From: Rhipicephalus microplus
Lineage: Eukaryota; Arthropoda; Arachnida; Ixodida; Ixodidae
DNA length: 64,000 nucleotides
Assembly (NCBI RefSeq): GCF_043290135.1
Contig: NC_134702.1
Span: 188,574,491 to 188,638,490 of the forward strand
Reading direction: 5' to 3'
Under the pieces are notes generated by a model that was given only the letters and a program-made list of their open reading frames with translations, was not told the DNA's origin and did not search any database. The stretch's first letter is position 1; the number at the start of each line of letters is the position of its first letter. A program made the translations under genes and the position numbers. Positions 42,701-52,977 of this stretch are shown here, piece after piece.

Positions 42701-45117
42701 GGCGATGAAAATATCGCCAGGTGCTAAGCATTTCTTTTTTAAATTACATACCAGTACGCTGACCGTCAAAACCTGCATTGATGCAAAAGAGTTTTACGGT
42801 ACTTGGGGCACGCATTGTATAATATGCAGAAAGGAGGAGACAATTGAGCATGTATTCATTGACTGCTGGGATGCTATCTTTCTTTGGGTCGTGCTCCAGC
42901 ACACGATCAAAAAAAATTTCCCCATTGATGCACATGGCATCCGCTATTTGCAAATACCTTTGTAAATAGCTTGTATACTACAGAGAGCAAGCTGATCGGC
43001 CTGTAATTATTCATGTCCTTGTCATCTCCTTTCTGATGTATTAAGATGATAGCGTTCTTCCAAGACTCTGGTACTCTTCCGGTCAGGAGACACCTCGTAA
43101 ACAGGGTGGCTAGTTTTTCTAACACAATCTGTCTTCCATCTTTCAGCAGATCTGATGTTACCTGATCCTCACCAGCAGCTTTGCCCCTTTGCATGCTCTC
43201 CAAAGCTTTTCTGACTTCTTCTATCATTACTGGTGGGGTGTAATCTGGGTTACTGCTAGTTCTTATAGTATTAAGGTCGTGGTTGTCTCGGCTACTGTAC
43301 AGATCTCTGTAAAACTCTTCTGCTATTTTAACTATCCTATCCTTATTGATAGTTATTTTGCCTTCTTTGTCCCTTAGTGCATACATCCGACTTTTGCCTA
43401 TCCAAAGTTTCCTCTTCAATGCTTTGACACTTCCTCCGTTTTTCAGAGCGTGTTCAAATCTCTCCGTATTATACCTTGTTACATCGCATACCTTACGTCT
43501 ATTAATCAACTTCGAAAGCTTTGCCAGTTCTATTTTGCCTGTTGCACTTGACACTTTCATGATTTGACGCTTCTTAATTAGGTTCTTCGTTTCCTGGGAA
43601 AGCTTGCCAGTGTCCTGTCTAACTACCCTGCCTCCAACTTCCACTGCACACTCCGTAATGGTAATTGCTAACAGAGTAAAGAAAACATTAGAATTCAATC
43701 AACCAAAGGAACAAGCAGGATTTCGAACAGGCTACTCAACAATTGACCACATTCATACTATCAATCAGGTAATAGAGAAATGCTCAGAGTATAACCAACC
43801 ACTATACATCGCCTTTATAGATTACGAGAAGGCGTTTGATTCAGTAGAAATATCAGCCGCCATGCAAACACTGCGGAATCAGGGCGTAGATGATGTATAT
43901 ATAAACATTCTGGAAGAAATCTACAGGGGATCAACTGCTACCGTAGTGCTTCCTAAAGAAAGCAACAGTATACCAATCAAGAAGGGTGTAAGTCAGGGAG
44001 ACACAATTTCCCCAATGCTATTTGCCACGTGCTTACAGGAGGTTTTCAGAAGCCTAGAATAGGAACAGTTAGGGATAAGAGTCAATGGAGAATACCTTAG
44101 TAACCTGCGCTTCGCCGATGACATTGCATTTCTGAGTAACTCGGGGGACGAATTGCAACTCATGATTACGGAGTTAGATAAGGAGAGCAGAAAGGTGGGT
44201 CTTAAAATTAATCTGCAAAAACGAAAGTAATGTACAACAACGTCGGCAAGGAGCAGCGCTTCGAGATAGGTAATAGTGCAGTTGAAGTTGTAAAAGACTA
44301 TGTCTACTTAGGGCAGGTAGTAACCGCAGAGCCGAACCATGAGATTGAAGTAACTAGAAGAATAAGAATGGAGTGGAGCACATTCGGCAAGCACCCTCAA
44401 ATTATGACAGGTAGATTGCCACTATCCCTCAAGAGGAAGGTATATAACAGCTGTATCTTGCCGGTACTTAGCTACGGAGCAGAAACTTGGAGACTTACAA
44501 AGAGGGTTCAGCTTAAGTTAACGATGACGCAGCGAGCAATGGAAAGAAAAATGGTAGGTGTAACCTTAAGAGTCAAGAAGATAGCAGAGTGGATTAGGGA
44601 ACAAACGGGGGTTAAGGATATCATAGCTGAAATCAAGAAGAAGAAATGGACATGGGCAGGTCATGTAGCGCGTAGACAGGATAACCACTGGTCATTAAGG
44701 GTAACTGACTGGATTCATAGAGAAGGGAAGCGGTTTAGGGGGAGACAGAAGGTTAGGTGGGCAGATGAGATTAAGAAGTTTGCGGGTATAAATTGGCAGC
44801 AAAAAGCACAGGACCGGGTTAACTGGCGGAATATGGGAGAGGCCTTTGTCCTGCAGTGAACATAGTCAGGCTGATGATGATGATTATTTGCAAATACAAA
44901 GAGACGACGGTACCTATATGATATGATAATGCTTATAGCTCTTCATAGCATTTGGAATTCCAGGATGGCAGTCATGCACTTTGATGTAGATGCACGAGCG
45001 CCCACCCACTACTTCAAAGAATATATAACAAATTTTGTGGATGAACAAAAGTTGCAGGAATTCACCCCAGAATGGTTGGCGCGCGTCGAACTATTATCGA
45101 CGATAAAAACGTTTTAA
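39784..45117 (+). pseudogene. LINE ORF2, tRNA-Ala element, multiply broken
   Basis: APE endonuclease (TLNVRGLA, VQETKV, IGDFN, FSDHCLV) and RT (GKSPGPDGL, SYRPICL, QIDLENAFD, VCQGCP, AYADDIAIF) motifs are present in order over 39784-42211. These are followed by the GLGLSHLFLRQVV region and the CIICRKEETIEH Cys/His motif. Lesions are a stop plus shift near 39961, shifts near 40300, 40676, 41089, 41800, 42210 and 44915, and the 42958-44884 insertion. The frame ends at 45117. Confidence 0.88.
42958..44884. mobile_element. RTE-type LINE with 5' inversion (twin priming)
   Basis: A 5'-truncated RTE insertion inside the host LINE is flanked by the 13-bp duplication TATTTGCAAATAC (42945-42957 and 44885-44897). 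The first part (42958 to ~43655) is inverted: the minus strand encodes the upstream RT region ending ...SVVYKLFTK. The second part (~43655-44884, plus) resumes at [13 protein letters not shown] and runs to the 3' end, with a TGATGATGATGATT tail. The two parts abut in protein order with no apparent loss. The RT box is FADDIAFL, and frames are broken at 44060-44230. Confidence 0.9.
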
Positions 45118-45237
45118 CAGATGCGTGGCTACATCATTTGAGCCACGGTTTTTACAATGTTTTGAATTGTGTTGTGTACTTATCTGTTATTATGTGTATT
45201 GTTTACGTGAGCCGAAGACAGGCAATAAAGAAAAAAA

Positions 45238-45305
45238 GTGTAGCTCAGCGGTAGAGCGCTCGCTTTGCATGTGAGAAGTCCCGGGTTCAAACCCCGGCCC
45301 CTCCA
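45238..45305 (+). tRNA. tRNA-Ala(TGC), regenerated behind the LINE
   Basis: Reads from tRNA nt 5 (GTGTAGCTCAGCGG) to the 3' end. The first four nt of the acceptor stem are replaced by the LINE A tail (AAAA), so acceptor pairing is impaired. The A box, TTTGCAT loop and T arm CCGGGTTCAAACCCCGG are intact. It could still be transcribed, but processing is doubtful. Confidence 0.75.
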
Positions 45306-45926
45306 AGCGCTTTCGTCTTTAGCGTTACCTTTTCTATTACGTGTTGTCATACTACAGTACCATGAGTTACCAGTGAACATATCATAAAGTACAACTAATC
45401 GAACATCGCTGCCGGTTTCTTCGACCATAGAATTATGCGGCTTTCCTCAATGACAAAAAAATTGTATCAGGCACCACTGACGAGATGATTTTCATATAAT
45501 TTCGACTAATGATTTATTTTATTGTTAGAACAATCTGATAATCACCAAGAAACGCATTAATTGGCCGCTCCAGACGTAACGGGGGTGCAGCTCAGAAGTA
45601 GAGCGCTCGCTTTGCATGTGAGAAGTCCCGGGTTCAAACCCGGCCCCTCCAAAGCGCTTTCGTCTTTAGCGTTACCCTTTCTATTACGTGTTGTCATACT
45701 ACAGTACCATGAGTTACCAGTGCGCATATCATAAAGTACATCTAATCAAACATCGCTGCCGGTTTCTTCGACCATAGAATTATGCGGCTTTCCTCAATGA
45801 CAAAAAAATTGTATCAGGCAGCACTGACAAGATGATTTTTAATAATTTCGACTAATGATTTATTTTATTGTTAGAACAATCTGATGATCACCAAGAAACA
45901 CGTTAATTGGCCGCTCCAGACGTAAC
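45306..45926. repeat. tRNA-Ala array spacers
   Basis: Two spacer copies flank the tRNA at 45581-45651. They are more alike to each other and to 38178-38450 than expected for unrelated DNA, with the same pre-tRNA block CCGCTCCAGACGTAAC. Confidence 0.85.
45581..45651 (+). tRNA. tRNA-Ala(TGC), mildly degenerate
   Basis: Acceptor GGGGGTG/CCCCTCC and the TTTGCAT loop are intact. The D loop is AGAAGTA in place of AGTGGTA, and one C is missing in the T arm (CCGGGTTCAAACCCGG), giving 71 nt. It may be a pseudogene. Confidence 0.7.
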
Positions 45927-45944
45927 GGGGGTGTAGCTCAGTGG
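45927..45944 (+). repeat. 18-nt tRNA-Ala 5' fragment at a LINE 5' junction
   Basis: Reads GGGGGTGTAGCTCAGTGG, tRNA-Ala nt 1-18, followed by LINE sequence AATTCTTTCGCCGGCACTCG. The junction sits at the same tRNA position as in the tRNA-Met LINEs, and the LINE 5' end is clearly related to theirs. Confidence 0.92.
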
Positions 45945-45977
45945 AATTCTTTCGCCGGCACTCGCACGCGTCGGATC

Positions 45978-47269
45978 ATGGGCTGCCGCGGAGCGCCAAA
46001 GGCGGTCCTTGGTGGCCGCGGAAACAGGATTACAGAGGAAAGTGACAAGGATTATGAGATCATCTTGCCGAATCTGCCAACAGGAAGTATTGCTTTGAAC
46101 AAAGAATTTTTGCACGGTGATATTCGAGTGAGGCCTTTCAAGGTCGAAGATTTCCGAGACGCCCTGGACAAGGAACGACTGCTTCCCGACGTAATTGCAT
46201 TGGGCGCCTACCAGATCAACCATGTTTGGGCCGTCACCTTTAACAGCCAGGAAGTGACGAAGAGGTTGACTGAACTGAAAGAACTCCAGTTCATGGGACG
46301 CCGCTGCCTCGTTATCGACCCTCAGGAGCAGAATGTGAGCGGCGGCGGCTTCACTGGCTGTTACACGGCGTTTCGGACGAAGATGTCCGCACGGCGTTGG
46401 CAGCGTTCGGGAAAGTTACAGAAGTGACCCGGGAACGCTGGCGTGTGGAAATAGTAAACGAGAAGAATTCGACGACCCGCACTGCTTTCATTAAGCTGAA
46501 AAGCGGTATGAAAGTCGAGGACCTGTCTCAGCAGATACGAGTCGCCGGTGAATTAGCCTTAGTGGTAGCCCCAGGTCGGCCTATGCAATGCCTGCGTTGC
46601 AGTGGAACAGGACGTGTGCGTCGCGAGTGTAAGGTGCCTCGGTGCTCGCGCTGCCGGCGTTTCGGGCACGGCGACGTGGAATGCGTCCGTTCGTACGCCG
46701 CAGTGACCGCGTCAGCGGAGGCCGAAGATGCGTCAGAACACATTATGGACGTGACAGAAGCAGAGGACGTGGCAGAAGGTTGCGGAGATCAAGTCGCAGA
46801 AAATTTGAACAGCATATATGCAATCAGTAGACGAATCTACACCGGCACCTGAGGACACTCGACCAGGTTCTGCAGCTGTATCGACCGAGACAGCTGACAA
46901 TGCAGTGACAGACGCAGGCTGTGAAGAAGCCGGAGCGTCTGCCCATGCGTCGGAACAAGGCCAAGTAGTCGATGGTGCCTCCGGTAGCGTTGGTTTTGAC
47001 ATGAAGATAGACGGAACACGTGCAACGCCAGCTGCGTCTCTTGGCCCAGCGGTGCCGTTCCAGCCATTAAAAGACCATTGGAAGAACCTGTGAAGACGGG
47101 AGACAAGAACAGTGCAAGTAGCGTGGAAGAACCACCAGCAAAGACGCCGACTGGCAGATGCACCAGCATGAGAGCAAGAGCTGGTGGCACCACGGACAAG
47201 AAAGCTGTGAACAATTCAATTCTACTGTGCAGTGAAACCGGGCGGTCGGCCGGTCCTGGAGGCGTCTAG
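45978..47269 (+). pseudogene. LINE ORF1, split-LINE copy, three frameshifts
   Basis: ATG 45978 is 34 nt from the element start. The N-terminal region (ILPNLPTG, HGDIRVRPFKVEDFRDAL) is open to ~46345. The frame then shifts into RERWRVE...CLRCSGTGRVRREC and CSRCRRFGHGDVEC (two knuckles, near 46589-46682), shifts near 46810 into an acidic tail, and shifts again near 47075. A His in the first knuckle is replaced by Arg (GTGRVRREC). Confidence 0.85.
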
Positions 47270-48884
47270 CGTAGCGCTAGACGTGCAAGGTAAGCGCCAT
47301 GCTCCGGGCCTAACTCCTCCACATGGTTGTAATGGCGCCTCAAGTATCATTTAGCTTCGCCACGCTGAATGTTAGAGGCTTGGCTTCAAAGAAGATGCAA
47401 AGCCAAGTCTACCGGTTGTTATTGGAAGAAAGTCTGGATGTGTTTGCAGTGCAGGAGACGAAAGTTGAAGTTGAGGAGGAGACTGGGAGCATGGTGCTTA
47501 AGTTTACATCACGGTATTTTGCCACTGTGAGCCAGGCCATAGGCACATCAGGGGGATGTGTTCTTTTTGTTAGAAAACTGCCAGGATTAGTCATAGAAAA
47601 TGTCTTTTCTTGCTCTTCAGGCCGAGTAGTATGGTGTGATATTGTTTATTGTGACACTGAATGGCGCATTATATGTGTTTATGCTCCAACTAATGTCCAG
47701 GAAAGATCGGGTTTTTTTTCCAATTTACGAGAACATATGTGTACTAGTAGGAAACTCTTATTGGTGGGTGATTTCAACTGTGTTTTGAATGAAAGTGATA
47801 GATCAAGCAGGCGCAACGTTAAAGATAGAAGCAGTGATGTCCTGGCACAGGTTATTATTGAACACGAATTAGTAGATGTTGCGGAGTGTTTGCATAGCTC
47901 CCGAGATGTGAAGTATACCCACTTTCAAGGCACAAGTAATGCCCGATTGGATCGACTTTACCTTACTGCAGATGCGATAACCCAGTGTAGCAGTTATAAT
48001 GTTGTCCCTGTTTCCTTTTACGATCACTGTCTTGTAAAATGCAATAACGGGTCAAAAAAAGAAAGGAACGCCTTTTCTTGGGAACAGGGGAAAGTGAACT
48101 CTAACCTCCTAAGGGATGAGTCGTTCAGCGCATCAGTTATTAAAGAAATAAGTATTATTAATATAGAGTGTATGGACAAAACAGGAGAAGAATGGGAGCT
48201 ATTCAAGCATCGAATTAAAATAAAAGCAATAGAGAGAGCTAGCGTTTTATCTTTTGAATCTAAGAAGAATGAGAAAGAGCTTAGACGAACACTTGAGAGA
48301 CTAACAGCTCTTGAATGTGAAAAACCTGGAGTATATGGTGACGATTTGCGGAGTATCAAACAGAGGATAGAGGTATATGAGGAGAAACGCTATCGAGGAG
48401 CGCGAGTGCGAACGAGAGCAACATCAATGACTGTGGATGATCGCCCGACGAAGCGAGCGCTTGGATTAGAGAAGAGTCATGCCAGACGAAATCACATAGA
48501 TGCCATTGAAGTCAACGGTATCAAAGTTTCGGACAATGAGAGCATAGGACGAGCGTTTGGCAAACACTACAAAGGACTCTTCGCTGCCACGCCCATTGAT
48601 TCAGAGGAATTTAAGCAGGAGTTCCTTAGCAGAATGCCGAAGTTGTCAGATAACACCAAATCAGCTTTGGAGCTATCTATAACGCCAACAGAAGTAGAAA
48701 GGGCTATAGATAAAATGAATACTGGTAAGCTCCGGGGCCGGACGGGCTTTGTGCTTCATTTTATAAAGAGTTCAAAAACGAATTATTCCAAGTTCTTGCA
48801 GATGTCTTCAATTAAGCTTATAACCTAATGGCCTCCCTAGGTCCTTTAGTGAAGCACATACAGTTTTGATACCTACACTCTAAG

Positions 48885-49215
48885 CCAAAACGGAGCAACA
48901 GGGGTATAGGGGTTGCTCCTTTCAGAGAGCAATTGCATTGCCACTCCCATTACTCTCCTAAAAGGAGTAACTGCAGAGGGAGGAACCGTTGCTCCCCTTT
49001 CAGTTCCTCCTTCGGGGGATGAACAGTTACTCCCTCCAGTTCCTCCCTGCAGACCAACAGTTACTCCCACCAGTCGCTCCCTGCCGACCAACCATTACTC
49101 CCACCAGTTGCTCTTTCAAGAGCAACAGTTACTCTTTATTATTCCTCCCACGTGTTCGCAGTTACTCTCTGAAAACCAACTGCACATGCTTCCAGTTACT
49201 CCTTGGGGAAATGAG
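48885..49215. repeat. left subterminal repeat zone (GTTACTCC/GTTGCTCC)
   Basis: Within ~330 bp the motif GTTACTCC, GTTGCTCC or its complement GGAGTAAC/GGAGCAAC occurs more than ten times, in both orientations, with CAGTTCCTCC variants between. Such zones are often transposase-binding regions. Confidence 0.75.
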
Positions 49216-51600
49216 TATTTATCTCGAGTATGCTTGTCACACGCTTAACACAAGGCGAGAGCTCCTTGGAAGAGCACTGCTTGGGTGCTTCTAACACAAA
49301 AAGTGGACAATATTGAAAGGAAAATAAATGTTTTATTGTTCTTTTTATGAGGCGACGTGTGACCACACGTAAAAGTAGACTTCGCCACACCACAGCTAGC
49401 ACTAAACAAACACCATAATACATCAAAGGTTTTCTGCGTCATCCGTGGAAAAACAATCTTGAATTTCTAGCATAGGGCAGTCTGTGTCATCATTGGTGAG
49501 AGAAGGGCAACTTCTCCAATTCTGAAGAACTTAAGTTTCGCAGCTGGTGTTTCCATTAGGCTAGCGCAGCGGAACGTCACCGCCGGCATATGTGAAGCAT
49601 CTCATTGCTGCAAGAAAAAAAAATAGAAGTGCGAGGTTAAACATGCCAGAATCAATTCATAACAATGAGTCACACACACTGCAGCAGCGCTTATATTCTA
49701 GGATGTCTACTGCAAAACGAAATGTGAAAAAAAGGAAGGTTCGGCCAAACGTTACTTGGCAAGCCATATAAATGCTGATGTGGTAGACGCTCTTCACATG
49801 ATGTCTCAGCAATATTCTGGAAGAAAATGTGCAGCACCTCAACAAGGCATATTTGTAGCAGTTAAAGATACCCTTAGGTTCAGTTAACTTGTTTCCTATA
49901 CACAGCTGAGTGACATTTCTATGAGCCCATTCACCAATGGGCATTCTAAGTGAGGTCATGTGTGTGGCAAATAACACGTACTGCCCGCTCATGTTAAAAT
50001 ACTTATTTAGCTCGTGCACATAGTTGCTCTCGATTCTACTGTTCTATCATACGCTGCTGCGTCTTGAATTGTGCAATACCTGTAGGCACAAGCCAAGCAT
50101 GCAAAGCCTGCTTGAAAGCAACCATTTGCAGAGGCTACATGATAATCTTCAGTATATTTCTTTGTACCTGACGCAAACGGCTGGACAAAACTATAGACAA
50201 AAAATGTAGACCGTGCTACCTTCAAAAAATGCTTTAAATTTAGTAAACTAGGGTGCATTTGTTCACTCGGTTGTCGAGGAAGCAATATATCTTAAGGCAT
50301 GCACAGATATTCTGATTCTTTGTTTGACAGTGTCACAGATAGCTTGCCAATACATATATATTTGAGAGCAACAAGATGTGAAGCTTTTATTAGTTCAACG
50401 TCTTGTTGGTTCACAGCCAAACAGGTTACTGCTTGTTAGATAAATTGGAATAAGCACACCGTGGTTTCCAAAAAAAAGCATTATTAGAAGATAGCTCCCG
50501 GTGTGAATGTCTGTCTATTTATTTTGTACTGCCTTCTACATGTGCCACAAAGACATTTGTTGAGGATGTGCTACCAGTCAAGCCAAGATCGCATACTTGG
50601 TCAATGTGATGGAAATACAAACATTAGAAACACTGCCACCTCTAGTAAGAGCATAACACTTCAGTATCTTGGACTAGCAAAGAGGTGCACAAGAAAGTTA
50701 AGCCCACTCTTGCGGAACTTTGAACGCGAATATTTCAGAGTGGGGGAGGTCAACATGCTGTGGCACTTTTAAACCCACGAAACATCTGCAGAAAACAGGG
50801 TAAAGGCAAGTCAAGAAACGCTGTTATGAAGGCCTGCGCATGGGCAGCTTTGTGAATCTAGGCCCAAGTGTTATGCTTTGTGCAAGCCAAAATCCATGTA
50901 AATAGGGAAAGCATACTTTTAGGAGTACCAGCGTAAACAAATCTTGGCAGTTGGCTTTTTAGTACAAACAGCAATCCCTGCAATGAAAACATAAACATTT
51001 TATCTTAACGGTAACAGTGTGAGCACACACACGGGCCAGCGGAGCCATGTCGAATTGTCAGTGCCAGTGTAACCATGTGGCATGATGAACTATTCTCTGG
51101 CCAACACATGCACAGTTTGCCCCTAAAAAGCGATGCTTTCATATACGTAGTACAAAAAGTCTGCACTTACCAAAATTCACTTGCTTTCTGTACTTTAGCA
51201 TCATTGGGAGCATCTTTATCTGCAGTATAACCAAATTTGTGTCATATCCCTGAAAAAAAAGTAAAAGACATGCATCAATTATTGTTTCACTTGGTAGCAG
51301 TGAAGTCAGGTTAAGAACAGCCAAGTGGGAATCAGCCTAATTATGTGCATGCGGCAAATCCCAAACGGCGTTATTGAGGTTGTCGAAATTTTCGTCGATT
51401 GGTATTAACGTCGATATGTGACTTCAACGGCATGCCAAGTTTTCACAGCGCATAAAGATTTCATGATGCAGAATAATGACAACGCTAACGAGAACATACA
51501 GCATTTATGATTGTCTTTTACAATATTCAGTTTTGCTAAGGTTTTGCATCACTAAAGAAATCTGAAAGATTTGGGTCATTACTCCTCCAATTGTTCTGTC
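49216..51600 (-). other. interior of DNA element with exon-like segments
   Basis: No long ORF is present. On the minus strand there are exon-like pieces with splice signals. 51249-51171 has a T-rich tract plus CAG before it and GTAAGT after it. 50977-50917 has TTTCATTGCAG before it and GTATGC after it. An acceptor TTCTTGCAG precedes 49607. The encoded short peptides match nothing I know. This may be a decayed or captured multi-exon gene. Confidence 0.4.
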
Positions 51601-51605
51601 AATAT

Positions 51606-52766
51606 TGTCACAGAACGAGCGCTAAAAAAGAGCGCGCCCCCAAATCCTTGCGACAACGGGCGGCAGAAACGCCGCGAGGTAAAAAGAAAAAAAAAAGAAA
51701 GCAAACATCCAAGGCTCCCGGGCGCGCGCTCTCCCCGCAGAAGCACGGCTTCGCAGACGAACCTCCTCACCCCACAGCGGCGGCCGGGCAAGCGCTAGAA
51801 ATTTCCAGAACGAACGGGGCGGGGTCAGACCGAGTGAATCACCCTCAGGAGAGGGCAGTCGAACCGTCTCGTGCCTCTCCCCAGCCTTCGCTGCGCGTCG
51901 CGCCGACGAAATGAGGAGAACATTCTGGAAGGTGGCGCGGAACGTATTTAATCGAGCAGCCGAGACGAGAAAGCAGGAGAAGACGGAAAGTTATCGCCGG
52001 AGCGCGTAGGGATTCCGCCGTGGAGTCGGCGAAGGTGCTGTCCGTAGTGACAGAGCAGAAGATGAAGAGGAGTTCCACCTCTGGGTGAAGGCTCGAGCTA
52101 CAGGCAAGAGCGTGTGTTTACCGCTATCGAGCGAAGACGCGGGCAACAGCTGCGTGTGTGAAGTCGACGGTTTTCCGGCGAAGAAGTTGAAGTTTGAAGA
52201 GTGGCCTATTGAAGACGGGAGTTTTCCTGGAAGAGAAACTCCGGCGAGGTTTCCTGGAAGAGAAACTTCAGAGGGCTGCGGAACGACAACAACGCTGGAC
52301 TCTGAGTGAGTGATTCTCGGAAGAGTATCATCTAGACTCTGGTTCCAAGAACTTTGGACTGAATAGGTTTTCTATCTCTTTAGTCTTTAAGTGTCTTGGT
52401 TGTTCAATGCATGTGACTGCATTGTAGTGCGTATTGTGGTCCGTGGCCGTTGTATTAAGTGTGGCTGATTGTGTTGTGTAGTACGTTGATTGATTGGTTT
52501 GATTGGTGTCATATTGTATGCAACTATTGTGGAGTGTGCATTCTTATGTATTGTTTTCGATCTGCCATTATTGAGAATATAATTTGTTTGTTTATCAACT
52601 CTCGGCTCTGACTTGTTCTTTGGGCCACGACCGGCGTCCGCTGGCGCACCAAAAAGGACCACTTCAAAATTGTCCACGCTTCCGTGGTGCGGTTCGGGGG
52701 GCCGATACTTCGGCTCTTGGAATTAGCCCGGCGATCGCCTCCCTAATTAACGGGACGGGTGTGACA
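51606..52766 (+). repeat. 5' LTR of gag-only LTR retrotransposon
   Basis: A 1,161-bp LTR, TGTCACAG...GTGTGACA. It differs from the 3' LTR (55605-56764) by about seven substitutions and one single-base indel (~0.6%). AATAT stands before it (51601-51605). A likely PBS starting TGGCGTCC is at 52774. Confidence 0.93.
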
Positions 52767-52977
52767 ATTATTCTGGCGTCCGCGAGACAGGACCTTTTGG
52801 TGCACAGTGTGTCCAAAGTAGTAAGAAAGAGCCTCGAGTTGGTGATACTGCTATCGGAACGATTTTGTGTGTTGTTCAGTGTTCTCATTAACGAGTGCAG
52901 GGGAGTGTTCCGATAGACCGATTTAGGCAGATACTTTTTGCACGCGGCAAGGTTTTATTTGCGAGTTGCGAGACACA

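Larger units (their letters stand above)
38467..45237 (+). mobile_element. tRNA-Ala-targeted LINE (CATTCC lineage), near full length
   Basis: The element runs from tRNA-Ala nt 16 (38466) to a tail CAGGCAATAAAG plus A7 that enters a full tRNA-Ala at 45238. It has a 37-nt leader, ORF1 (38504-39700, one frameshift), an 83-bp gap and ORF2 (39784-45117, several lesions), interrupted at 42958-44884 by an inverted RTE element. Without that insertion it is ~4.8 kb, the size of the tRNA-Met LINEs. Its RT keeps a YADD box. Confidence 0.92.
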
